NCBI GenBank assembly: GCA_958298945.1
Contig: OY282610.1
Coordinates: 41,609,667-41,673,666, forward strand
Direction: 5' to 3'
Length of the DNA: 64,000 nucleotides
From: Atherix ibis
Lineage: Eukaryota; Arthropoda; Insecta; Diptera; Athericidae
A model generated the notes under the pieces. The model ran no database searches. It had not been told where the DNA came from and saw only the letters and a list, made by a program, of their open reading frames with translations. Every line of letters begins with the position of its first letter. Position 1 is the stretch's first letter. Positions 45,922 to 57,741 of this stretch are shown one piece after another. Position numbers and translations under genes: made by a program.

Positions 45922-46335
45922 AAATACGATAGTTCCCATTTTAAACCATCTTGTGCATTAAATCCAGCCTTCATTAACGTACACATATTTGCCGTTAAAT
46001 ATTCAATTTTAATGCAATAATGGTTGGTGGTTTATTGATATAGACCAATGAATTAGTAAACTTTTCCTGCAATAAATCGATTGTGGCATGGGCTGTGTGG
46101 CACGTAGCCACCGCCTTATTAAAATAACATATTCATTAAATAAATGTCTACAAATTTAAGCGGCAAAAAGTAGGTTATCATCATTGACAGTAACGGCAAC
46201 TCCTTCGTCATTTTGAAAAAAATAAGGACCGATGATACCACCGTGTCATAAATTACACTAAAAGGTCACTTTTTTTAGAACATTAAAATTCCTCATGAAT
46301 AATTTGTGGAGTGGCTTCAGCCCAGTAATGACAAT
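45922..46335 (-). pseudogene. DD41D-type transposase relic, minus strand
   Basis: Minus frames: GGIIGPYFFQNDEGVAVTVN, then ATCHTAHATIDLLQEKFTNS and NKPPTIIALKLNI. These are among the best preserved motifs of the family in this window, including the second-Asp neighbourhood (the Asp itself is lost). It lies back to back with the plus-strand relic at 46395. Confidence 0.78.
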
Positions 46336-46394
46336 TTTATTTATTCACCGTACAAGAAATATGAAAATGCGCCTCTTCCAAGCATTGTTGAGGC

Positions 46395-46855
46395 GTTTAT
46401 CTTTTTATGAATCAATTGCCTGTCTGGTGTATATTTTGGTCTCAAAGGGTCATTAGTCTACATTTATATAAATATGAAGAAGGACAGATCGTTGTAGTCG
46501 ATTCTAAGCACCATAAACCTATGATAACCAACGATTTTCTTGGTCTAACCTTCAGGATTTTGATCAAGACTGTATGTTATTTAAGCAAAACGGTGCCACA
46601 AGCTACACAATAATACAAATTTTGGCTTTATTGTCCGAACAGTTTCCAGGATACGTAATTTTGAGGTTTGGTAATATCAATTGGCCTCCAAGATCGTACA
46701 ATTTGACGTCGTGCGATTTATTCAAATAATTCTCAAATTTAAAAATTAATATCCGTCGAGTAATCACCGAATTATAGACCAAAATATGCGAAAAGGCTTA
46801 AAAAGTTATCCCTGGAAATTTTTTGCCCCCCGAAAAGTTTTGTGACAACTATTTG
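46395..46855 (+). pseudogene. DD41D-type transposase relic
   Basis: MNQLPVWCIFWSQRVISLHL, EEGQIVVVDSKHHKPMITND and FLGLTFRILIKT. Then TACACAATAATACAAATTTT (CHTA region), and FGNINWPPRSYNLTSCDLF in a shifted frame. Nearly parallel to 39842-40250. Confidence 0.78.
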
Positions 46856-46899
46856 GTGTTATTAACTCATATTTTTTTGCAAAAAAAGAATGGGCCAAT

Positions 46900-47640
46900 A
46901 TCTGTTTAGTTATAGTGTTTAAAGCCTTGTACGTAGATTCTATATCATAACATAGCTTGATCTAATAATAATCCTAGGTATTAAACTTTTGTGTCTTGAC
47001 TGTTGTTTGAGTGTCATTAACATATATGGTTGAGGGCATGCTTTATGGTAGACAGTAAAAGTTACATGGACACATTTGTGTTTATTGGCTTTTATTCTCC
47101 ACTTGGTGGATTTCGATTTGTATATGAAGCAAAAAAGTTTTTGCGACGGATTGGAAAAACAGGCGTATAATATTTGTAGATGATGGGACCAAGTATGCTC
47201 CCTTGTGGAACACCATTAAATATCAGAGAGATATTATTTTTAAAGAGAATAAAATGAAATTGACAAATTGATAAGTTTTGCATGCTGGGTAATGGAGTGT
47301 TTGGACCGTAAACCGAATTGGTGGTTAGTGATATAAGTGGCAGAGTAAGTATTATTTTTCCCACTATTTTTGATAGAATTTTATTGTAGACTTATCGGTC
47401 TGTATGAAGTGAGACAGTTTATTAATTTGAGGAATCAATTTAATAATTGCAAATTTACAAAGAATTGGAAAATATGTTGTTCACCGAAAGTGACTACCTT
47501 TTGCTATCTTTTGATGAAATTAACAATTTTTCGGGAAAAAATTACCTTTTCGGTAACAGTCTTTGTAAGAAAATAGTCAGTTGTGTCTCGATTTGGATAG
47601 AAAGGATTCTATCAAGTGTCTCTTCGTCGTAAATGTTTCT
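46900..47640 (-). mobile_element. LINE reverse transcriptase relic, minus strand
   Basis: In order on the minus strand: YFPI.CKFAIIKLIPQINK, TSYRPISL, ITNHQFG, then NGVPQGSILGP (47200), KWRIKANKHKCVHVTFT and YLGLLLDQ. These are the fingers, palm and thumb motifs of Jockey-like reverse transcriptases in the right order. The YxDD box is deleted and many frameshifts occur. Confidence 0.78.
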
Positions 47641-49090
47641 GCTTTATTTTTGTAAATTTTTTTTCTCAATGTGAGTTTGAAACTTTTAGAATAATCATTT
47701 CGTAAAAATAAAAAAAAAAGATCAATCTTTAAGAAAATTTTTATCTGACTTTTTGTAATTTAAAATTTATTAAAATTTATATAAAAAAAAATTCCCTATT
47801 ATCGATAGAACAATTACAATATTATTAATTAAAAAATTTATAGATATTTTCTTTATATCTAATCTGATTGGTATTCTTCTTTAAAATTCTGTATAATAGT
47901 TCCTAAAAATCTACTGCAAGAATTGCCAGGTAATTTTAAATTTTTTTTTTTTTTTTTTTTAGTACAGATCAATTTGATCACTTGCAATTCTCTTTATTTG
48001 CATAAGTGAATCTTGAACCTTTTTAAATTGTTGGCAATTACGGAATTTCTGAATTCAATTAATGTCATCTCAATAGTATATTTTGCATTATAATTGATCG
48101 ATTAATTTTTACAGTTTCTAGTGTGTTCATGATCTTATCGATGGTATATTTTGCAAATTTATTAACGATCATTTATTTTTCTAGAATTTTAGAAATTTTC
48201 CACAAACTGATTATAACAAGTAGTTAATTATTCTAAGACAAATTCAGTTTAGCTTATTGTTAACTGATAGTGTGCATATAAAAATTGGCCTTGTTATTCG
48301 GTAGGTGATCTTGTCATAAAAAAAAAGTACTCTTGCTTGGAATGCTTTCTGACCAGCCGAATAGAAAATGACAAAATAATTGCGTACACTTGATGACTGA
48401 ACTGGTTTGAACTCAGCAAAAATCTGTTAACCTGTTCAGTGAAATACGTTTCGCCTAGTTTTTCCTTTCTATTTTTTATTTTTTCTTTCCCTTTAAACAA
48501 TTTTCATTTGCTTAAGAAAGTTTTCTTTTAAAAAATTACTACTTGAAATTCTTTGCGTCACACGGTATGAATTTGGAAGAGTTAACCTATTCCAAATTTT
48601 TTTGTACTATACTCTAATAATTGCATTTATCAACAAACAAAAAAATACATATTAATTTTTATGAATAAATGGTTAGAAATTATTCGATTTTATCTAAAAT
48701 TTGTTTCAATTTATTCATTTTTACAGAACTGTAGTAGATATTAAGTAATTATATTCAAGAAAAACTGTTAGAATTATATTTTTTTTTTAAAAGTTCTGTT
48801 TGGTATTATTGTGAATAAATTTTGATTGTACTGTTTTGATTTGTTTATTTAAAATTTTTCTATCTCCATTCCATTTTTATATGAAATTTCTTATTTGGAA
48901 ATTGTTTTAAAATAAAATTAAAAAAAAAAAAATTATTTAACGTTTAAGCACATTGTTTTTATTTATTAATTAATTTTCAATTTTATAAACATCTATTAAA
49001 TAATTTTATTTAAAAAAATATTATTGTTATTTTGTTTAAACTTTGCCATTTTATATTATAAATTGTTTCATCATCAGCCAACAAAGTTCA
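47641..49090. other. AT-rich, no gene seen
   Basis: Poly-T run at 47940-47960. Nothing recognised. Confidence 0.5.
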
Positions 49091-49094
49091 CTTC

Positions 49095-49470
49095 TTGTTC
49101 GGTTGTTAAGTAAATAAGCGAAATTTTCATATATGGGGCTATGAGAAAACACACAAGTGACTGTATAGAAGCCATTGTATCGAAAAAAACTAACTGTCTG
49201 GTATGAAGTTTGGTCTGAAGATATTATTGGACTGTATTAACTTGAAAATAGTAACAAGATCACTACTGTTCTTAGTAATAAGATAATATGGAATTAAAGA
49301 TTTTAATCCAAACCATATGTGGTTTTACCAAAATATTGCCGCAAGCCGCATAAAAAGACAAAACTAGGATTTATTGCGTGAACATTTTCCAGGATTTCGT
49401 GATGCTAATAGGCTTCTAAAATTGTGCGGATTCATCTCGCTGGAAATTTTCTTATAAAACTATACAGAAA
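49095..49470 (+). pseudogene. DD41D-type transposase relic
   Basis: Nucleotide-level parallels to the other relics: CAAGTGACTGTATAGAAGCC, CTGTCTGGTATGAAGTTTGG, CATATGTGGTTTTACCAAAA, then TTTATTGCGTGAACATTTTC. No open frame. Confidence 0.65.
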
Positions 49471-50478
49471 TCTTATTTATACAAATGGTTATTAATTTTA
49501 AGATTATTTAAAAATCAACTGTAAAAAAATGGCAAAATGATCGAATAGCAATTAATAAAATAATTTTTAATTTTATGCATATTGGCAAAGTTTTATTAAT
49601 ATGATTAAGTAAAATTTAAAATATAATTTATGTAACTTGACTTTCTCAAGTACAAATTGGATAACGTATTATTTAAAAAAAAAAACAATCTGGCATTAAT
49701 GAATTAAAGAAGAAAACAACTCTTTTTTCGTATGAACAATGATAATACAAGTGAACAAATGAACACTCCTTAAAATTTACTTGATAAATTTTGTCGTTAA
49801 TTTATAAGTGTTGCACCAAATGTTTAGTTGACATTTTTGCTGTAAATTTTGAAGTGTCGCACAATTGTATAATCAATCATTATGATTTTTTTTGTATAAA
49901 TAAATTTGAAAAAATTGGTTTTAACATTTAAAAAAAAAATATATTGGAAAATTAGCATTTGATGGCCATTAACTTATTTCACAATAAATTATTTTTTTAG
50001 ACCAATTTTATTTTTTAAACCAATTTTTTTAAATTTATTTCAGTTTTGTATTTTTTTTTTTAGTTTCAATTTAATGTGATTTTTTTTTTATAAATCAAAG
50101 GTCATATATTATTATGAAACTTTTTTTAATAAATTAGGCACTTTTATTTTTATTGCATTAAATTAGTCTCTTTTATAAAATTGTCGGTTTTTTTTTTAAA
50201 TTTTCTATTTGATAATTTACATATATTTGGCACAAAAATTAAACGAAAACTTTTTTTTCAGTAGTTAATATGGTTAAAAATTGATCAAAGAATATTTATT
50301 AAATACTGAGAAAAATACAAGACTTGAAATTTGAAAAAAAAATAACATGAAAATTGAATATTTTTAAATTAAAAATATTTGGAAAAACTTCTATTAAAAT
50401 GACATATTTTTACATATTTCTCATGCTTTTGATTGTATCTATTATTCTCGGCTTCTCTCAACATATTTTTCCCAAAGT
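49471..50478. other. AT-rich, no gene seen
   Basis: Low complexity, nothing recognised. Confidence 0.5.
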
Positions 50479-50479
50479 A

Positions 50480-51060
50480 ATTTCCAAGTAGCAGTTAACT
50501 TAGAATCCGCAGAAATATATCATATTTTAGCCGGAGTCCCACAAGGCAGTCTCTTTTGTCCGATTTTATATAATATGTTTACCCATGCCATCCCATTTAA
50601 TTCTAAAACTATCATTGCCAGTTAATGCATTCAATAATTTACAATCCCATATCCACAATCTTCAATCCTAGTTTAAGAGATGAACAGTGAACTACTTTTA
50701 CTCTTTACCAAGGACAACCTACCCCTTAATACCATAATGGCAATATAATTCCAAAATATTGTAAAGTACAACACGTTTCTTGGGACTTTACCTAAACAAG
50801 AGATTAACCCAGAAACAACATACTACGAGTATCTAGTAAAAGTTATTGATATTAGTTAGATTATTGAACAACGAAACTGCAGAACCTATTTGGACTTATG
50901 GAACAAAATTTTGGTCATACTAAACGTTGGGATTCTTATTGCATTTAGCTCTTAAAATCCCCTCAATAAATGGTCTACCATAAAATTGTCGATACTCTTT
51001 TTATTGTTCAGGATCTGGGCATTTACCAACGATCAAAAATTTTCCTCCCATTTATCCTAT
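50480..51060 (+). mobile_element. Jockey-like LINE reverse transcriptase C-terminal relic
   Basis: AGVPQGSLFCPILYNMFTHA at about 50530, then YNTFLGTLPKQEINPETTYY, and LLNSETAEPIWTYGTKFWSY (the C-terminal IWTYG motif of Jockey ORF2), then LGFLLHLALKIPSI. Frame broken by several stops. The catalytic Asp pair is lost. Confidence 0.75.
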
Positions 51061-52143
51061 TATCATAATCTAATTATAAGGGGAATTTTCCTTTTGTTAC
51101 CCTCCACGGAGGGTAACAGTTATCACAGACTAAACAGATAATAGCCTCGAGATTTTTTAGAATAATCTAACTCTCGTTAGTAAATTTTTATCCCACTTCA
51201 TGCTATATAATATTATTAATTAATTTCTGTAGAAAATATTAAGAAAATTCAAAAAGAAAAAAATATTTGGAAACTGATGCAAATTCTGAGGGGGTGGTAG
51301 AAAATCGAATCAATCGTAGATAAAAATTGAATCAATCAGTTTTTAAAACAATTTTAAAATAAAATTTTATAGAAAATTATTCTTTTTTTAATGGATTTTG
51401 CTTGATTCAGTATGCCTTATTAGGTTGGAGCTTTTATCAGAGTATATATATTTTTCCAAAGCTTTCAGAATCTATTGTAAATGTACAATTTCAATTTAAA
51501 AAACCTTTTATTATTTTTTTCGTCTATAATTGAATTTGATATTCGATCGAATCCACTAAAGAAAATCCCCGTAAAAAAAGAGGTTCCAAAATGTTCATTT
51601 ATCTATCTAAAAATACGTTCTCATTTTCTACATTGAATAAACTATTTATAATAATAATTATTGTTTTCTTTTGCTTTCTATTCTTATATAAAAAAAATTA
51701 TAAGATATTGTGGTTTGTGGTTTTTTTATTTGATAATATGTATTACAGAAATCACTAAAAATAATAGCAAACCAAGAGAAGAAACCAAGAAAAATTTAAT
51801 GTTCCTCTTAAAAGGTTATAATTATAAATAAAAATGTATCTTTTACTTTTTGTTTTTTTTACTTTTCTGTTTTATCAAAGATGTCACTTTACTTATTTGA
51901 TAGATACATTTGGATTTAATTTTAAAAAGTGATGTTTATTTATACTAATGGACTTATACAAAATAGACAAATTCAAATAAAATATTAACAATGAATTTGC
52001 AAAAGAAAGTTTCGTTTTCGTTAAGTTTTTTATCTAGTCGAAAAGTTGAAAATTTATGTATCGAATCATTTCGAAATTATCTGTTATGTATGTGTATGTG
52101 TAGGCGTATTTCATTTTTGTGGGCCAAGAAAAATAAAAGACTT
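51061..52143. other. AT-rich, no gene seen
   Basis: ACCCTCCACGGAGGGTAAC at 51099-51117 is a short perfect-looking stem. Otherwise nothing recognised. Confidence 0.45.
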
Positions 52144-52144
52144 T

Positions 52145-52392
52145 TAATATTAATTGAAAAATTAATTTCTATTTAGTCATAATTGTTATTTTGCAATTTT
52201 ATACTAAATATAATTTATTTAGTACAATTTCATCTTAGGACAATATAATTTTATTATAAAATAGATAATTATATAGAGCAATTTAATATGTGATTAAAAT
52301 AGTAAAAATAAAGGATGTGGTGCAAATTTAATGAGTCTGGCATCACTGGGGAACGATTTGGCAATGCTGTGAACTCTCCTAAACTCAAAGTT
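52145..52392. repeat. Direct duplicate of 53982-54218, left copy
   Basis: TAATTGAAAAATTAATTTCT... through GGGTGTGGTGCAAATTTAAT-like sequence to AACTCTCCTAAACTC. About 245 bp with few differences from the second copy, 1.8 kb away. Confidence 0.9.
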
Positions 52393-52539
52393 TATTCTTT
52401 TAGTCTTTTGTAGAATTACAGTTTAAGTTTCCGTTAAATAGCACAATTCTTTAGGGTTTTACGATAGAATCCTAAAGTTGTTGTGGTTTTACCATACGAT
52501 AGAACATTTTTCTACAAAATTAGTGATTGTACCTCTGGA

Positions 52540-52830
52540 AACTCTCATGTGACTGCGAAGAAGCTATTGTGTCTATGAGAAGTGACTGTTTGTTGTGAAG
52601 TTTGGTCTGAATGCATTATTGACTGTATGGCCATGCTAAAATCCTTTTTTCTTGTAGTTATAATTTGAAGTTGTAATCTGATCCATATGTGGTTTTAACA
52701 AGCGCTATAAGATACACACATTTTGACCTTATTGGTCGAAAAATTCTCAGGACACGTAATTTTGAGTTTTTGGTGATGCCAATTGACCTCCAAAAATCAT
52801 GCGATTTGACGCCTTTGAATTTTTTTGTAG
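52540..52830 (+). pseudogene. DD41D-type transposase relic grading into a minisatellite
   Basis: CATGTGACTGCGAAGAAGCT, GTTTGGTCTGAATGCATTAT, CATATGTGGTTTTAACAAGC, then LVMPIDLQKSCDLTPLNFF in the open frame 52689-52880 (third-Asp region, Asp to Asn). The next bases are the first units of the repeat array. Confidence 0.72.
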
Positions 52831-54830
52831 ACATTTTTTGCGAACAATTTTTATTAGAATTTTTTTACAAAACTTTTTGAAGAAATTTTTTTTAAAAAGC
52901 TTTTGCATAAAATTTTTTTGATACATTTTTCGTAGGGATTTGTTTTTAGAAATTCTATTGTAGAAACTTATTGATGAAATTTTTCGTAAAAACTTTTTGT
53001 ATAATTGTTTTAAATACATTTTTTGTAGGAATTTTTTGTAAGCCCGATTTGAGATCTTTGAATTTTTTTGTAGACATTTTTTGTGAGCAATTTTTACTAG
53101 AATTTTTTTACAAAACTTTTTGGAGATATTTTTTGTAAAAAGTTTTTGCATAAAATTTTTTGTAGACTTTTTTTTTACATTTTTCGTAGGGATTTGTTTT
53201 AAGAACTTCTATTGTAGAAACTTATTGTCGAAATTTTTTGTATAATTTTTTTTAATACATTTTTTGTAGGGATTTTTTGTAAGCGCGATTTGACGTCTTT
53301 GAATTTTTTTGTACACATTTTTTGTAAGCAATTTTTTTTAGAATTTTTTTACAAAACTTTTTGGAGAAATTTTTTGTAAAAAGTTTTTGCACAAAATTTT
53401 TTGTAGACTTTTTTTTTACATTTTTCGTAGGGATTTGTTTTAAGAAATTCTATTGTAGAAACTTATTGTCGAAATTTTTTGTATAATTTTTTTTAATACA
53501 TTTTTTGTAGGGATTTTTTATGAGCGCGATTTGACATCTTTGCATTTTTTTGTTGATATTTTTTATGAACAATTTTTCTAGAATTTTTTTACAAAACTTT
53601 TTGGAGAAATTTCTTGTAAAAAGTTTTTGCATAAAATTTTTTGTAGACATTTTTTTTTATACACTTTTTGTCGGGATTTGTTTTTAGAAATTCTATTGTA
53701 GAAATTTATTGGAAAAATTTTTTATAAAAACTTTTTGTATAATTTTTGTTAATACATTTTTTGTAGGGATTTTTTATAAGCGCGATTTGACATCTTTGAA
53801 TTTTTTTGTAGACATTTTTTGTGAGCAATTTTTACTAGAATTTTTTGACAAACCTTTTTGGAGAAATTTTTTGTAAAAAGTTTTTGTAGACATTTTTTTT
53901 ATACATTTTTCGTAGGGATTTATTTTCAGAAATTTTATTGTAGAAACTTATTGGCGAAAGCTTTTGTTATAAACTTTTTTATAATTGAAAAATTAATTTC
54001 TATTTAGTCATAATTGTTATTTTGCAATTTTATACTAAATATAATTTATTTACAATTTCATTTTAGGACAATATAATTTAATTATAAAATAGATAATTTT
54101 ATAGAGCAATTTAATATGTGATTAAAATAGTAAAAATAAAGGGTGTGGTGCAAATTTAATGAGTCTGGCATTACTGGGGAACAATTTGGCAATGCTGCGA
54201 ACTCTCCTAAACTCTAAGTAAGAATTTTTTTACAAACCTTTTTGGAGAAATTTTTTGTAAAAAGTTTTTGTAGACATTTTTTTTATACATTTTTCGTAGG
54301 GATTTATTTTCAGAAATTTTATTGTAGAAACTTATTGGCGAAAGCTTTTGTATAAACTTTTTTATAATTTTTGTTAATACATTTTTGTAGGGATTTTTTA
54401 TTAGCATTTTGTGTATAAATTTTTCGTAGGAATTTTATTATAGAAATTTTACTGGAAATATTTTGTAAAATAGAAATTTTTCTTAGAAATTTTTTGTTGA
54501 TATTTTTTGTGAAAAACTTTTACTAGTTTTTGCATACAATTTTTTGTAGACATTTTATATAAATTTGTTGTAGTTTATTTTCACTTAAAATTGACAATAA
54601 ATAATATAATTATGCAAAACTTTTTGTAGAAATTTTTTGTAAAAGTTTTATTGTAGGAGCTTTTTGTAGAAATTTGTTGTAGGCATTATTTTTAAAAATT
54701 TTTGAGGAAAAAAGTTTTCCTATTTTGGTAGAAATATATTGTAAACATTTTTTGTTGTCATCTTTTGTAAACATTATTTGTAGACATTTTTTTTATACTT
54801 TTTTCCTCAAAATAATAGAGGTCTGTAAGA
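52800..54830. repeat. Minisatellite field 1 (about 13 bp unit, about 240 bp higher-order period)
   Basis: Unit close to TTTTTTGTAGAAA (12-14 bp). A landmark, GCGATTTGAC(G/A)TCTTTGAATT, recurs at about 52803, 53045, 53286, 53527 and 53783, so higher-order units are about 240-255 bp. Minus-strand ORFs (for example 52747-53151) are lysine-rich artefacts of the unit. A 237 bp non-repeat block (53982-54218) is inserted, and the repeat around it is itself duplicated (53845-53990 and 54225-54372). Confidence 0.93.
53982..54218. repeat. Direct duplicate of 52145-52392, right copy
   Basis: It interrupts minisatellite field 1. See the left copy. Confidence 0.9.
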
Positions 54831-56438
54831 GAGAAAATATAATAATAAAAACATATTATCAATCACAAAATTTAAAATATATATTATAGTACTTTACTTT
54901 CCAAAGTATAAATTGGATAACCCTTTACATCAACAGAAAATTTTTCTTAATAAAACAAAAGATTAAAATTACCGATATTTTTGTGAATCAATCAATTATT
55001 TCTAAAAGCGTACTTTAATATACCAACAAAAAAAACAATTTTCTGAACTGAAATTTCTGTAATATTCAAACAGTGAATCTTAAGTCCTACACAGTTTATA
55101 TAACTTCTAGTTGACTTTTAAGAACTTGCCATATAAATTTATCTATTTTATAATTGATAAGTAATGTATTTATGTTTATTAATGTTAAATAACTTATAAA
55201 TACTTGTACAGATAACTTGTTTATTTAGATTTTGAAAGAAAATTTAAGTTTAAGATTTTGTTCATTATTTGTACAAGACCTTGAATTGCTAATTCATTTA
55301 TGATAAATTTATTTATAAATTGATGATGAGTTAAGTAAATTCAAATTAATTTTTATGCAAAGAAAATTGTTATTGCATTAAATATTATATTTTTGCTCAC
55401 ATACAGGAAATAGTGCATTCAAACTACTCGTATTGATGCAAAAGTGAATTTAAAAAATTCATTATATAAATTTGATTAAACAAAAAATTTATTTGTCATT
55501 GAAAAAAATTATTGATAATTATTTTTCTTGTTTTGTTTTTAATGCAATAAATTTTAACTAAAGTATTTGTTAATGAATCGTTAAGGAAATAAAAATAATG
55601 CTGAATGGGTATTTTTATCAATTTCTATTATGCAGACTTGCAATTTTTTTTAAAGAAAAACAACAAAGATTAAATACTAAATGAATTGTTTTATCTATAA
55701 AAATAGACATGATATCATTAGATATCAGGTTATCTACTACATTTCAGAAATTCTGAAGGTTATAATTGATTATTTCAATAGAATTGAAATGTATTAAACA
55801 ATTTATCAATAAAATATATGAAAATGCTTAATTTTTTTGCTGATGAAATTGCTTCGAGCTTAAAAAAAAATGGAGCTAACTTTCCCAAAGAAATATAAAA
55901 CAAATTAATAATATTCAAATTAATTTTTAGGTTTCATTTTTCAAGGATTATTAAAAATTGATTTTTTGTTAAAACTTTCCCGCTAAATAAATAAATGCAA
56001 ATATGCTAAATAATCGAACAGAATAAATAAACAAAAATTATTTCTTAATGACTTTGATAGGAAAATTATTTAAACATTAAGTAGTGATTTTTTTTATAGA
56101 ATTGATAATATTTGAAAATTATGCTAAATATATCTGGAAAGTTTTTAATTTCAAGGACTATTATTAAAAAATTAACACTCTCTAAAATATATATTATATT
56201 AATTTGGTTTTATTATTGAAAGTATATATTAATTTATTGTTTCGATTTGATTTATTCATTTTATAAATATTTATTTTTTAAATACACATACACACATAAT
56301 CCGATATTTTTTTGTTGATTTATTTAATTTGTTGTTTTGTTTTTTCGTAGATGAAATTTTAACATTTGAAGTAACATATTTTCTTGAAGATATTCAATAA
56401 AAGTTTTTCGTTATAATTGTAAATAAAATTTTTCAAAA
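54831..56438. other. AT-rich, no gene seen
   Basis: Between two minisatellite fields. Nothing recognised. Confidence 0.5.
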
Positions 56439-56439
56439 T

Positions 56440-57740
56440 GTATCTACAGTAAAAATCTTTTAGCAAAAATGTTTGGTAAAAATATTCGCTAAAAATGTTC
56501 GGAAAAAATGTTCGATAAAAATGTTTGGTAAAGATATTCAGTAAAACTCGTCGGTAAAAATATTCAGTAATAGTTTTTGGTAAAAATTTTTAGTAACAAT
56601 TTTCGGTAAACGTTTTCGGTAAAAATGTTCGGTAAAAATGTTTAGTAATAATTTTCAGTAAAATCGTCGGTGAAAATATTCAGCAATAAGTTTCAGTAAT
56701 AATTTTCGGTTAAAAATTTTCGGTAACCATTTTAAAAATGTTTGATAAAAATGTTCAGTAAAACTCGTCGGTAAAAATATTCAGTAATAGTTTTCGTTAA
56801 TAATTTTGGTAAACATTTTTAATAACAATTTTTGGTAAATGTTGTCGGTAAAAATGTTTGGTAAAAATGTTCGTTAAAAAATGTTCGGTAAAAAATGTTT
56901 GGTAAAAATGTTGGGTAAAAACGTTCAGTAATAAGTTTCGGTAATAATTTTTAGTAAAAATTTTCTGTAACAATATTCAGTAATAGCTTTCGGTAACAAT
57001 TTTCGGTAAACGTTTTCGGTAAAAATGTTTGGTAAAAATGTTTGGTAAAAATGTTCGGTAAAAATCGTTGGTAAAAATGTTCATTAATATTTTCGGTAAA
57101 AATTTTCGCGTAAACTTTTCGGTAAAAATTTTTGGTAATAATTTTCGGTAAATATTTTCGGTAAAAATTTTCGGTAAAAACTTTTGGTAACAATTTTCGG
57201 TAAACATTTTCGGTAAAAATTTTCCGTAAATGTTTTCGGTAAAAATGTTTGGTAAAAATGTTCGGTAAAAAATGTTCGGTAAAAAATGCTCGGTAAAAGT
57301 GTTCGGTAAAAAATTTTCGGTAACAATATTCAGTAATAGCTTTCGGTAACAATTTTCGGTAAACGTTTTCAGTAAAAATGTTCGCTATAAAATGTTTGGT
57401 AAAAATGTTTTGTTAAAATGTTCGGTGAAAATCGTCGGTAAAAATGTTCATTAATAATTTTCGGTAAAAATTTTCAGTAAACATTTTCGGTAAAAATATT
57501 CAGTAATAACTTTCGGTAATAACTTTCGGTAAAAATAGTCGGTAAAAATTTTTGGTAACAATTTTCGGTAAATATTTTCGGTAAAAATTTTCGTTAAACG
57601 TTTTCGGTACAAATGTTCGGTAAAAATGTTTGGTAAAAATCGTCTGTAAAAATATTCAGTAATAATTTTCGGTAAAAATTTTGTGTAAATATTTTTGGTC
57701 AAAATGTTCAGTAAAAATTTCGTGTTAAAATTTTCAGTAG
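56440..57740. repeat. Minisatellite field 2 (13 bp unit)
   Basis: Unit GGTAAAAATGTTC and variants (GGTAAAAATTTTC, AGTAATAATTTTC), roughly 95-100 copies. The minus strand has no stop in any phase of the unit. ORFs such as 56951-57352 therefore appear, with a 13-residue periodic peptide (EHFYRTFLPNIFT type). They are products of the repeat, not genes. Confidence 0.95.
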
Positions 57741-57741
57741 A

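Noticed and set aside
52747..53151. Lysine-rich ORF as a gene
   Set aside because: Product of the TTTTTTGTAGAAA minisatellite on the minus strand.
56951..57352. Periodic Tyr/Lys-rich ORFs as a repeat protein gene
   Set aside because: They occur in all three minus frames of a 13 bp minisatellite that happens to lack stops.
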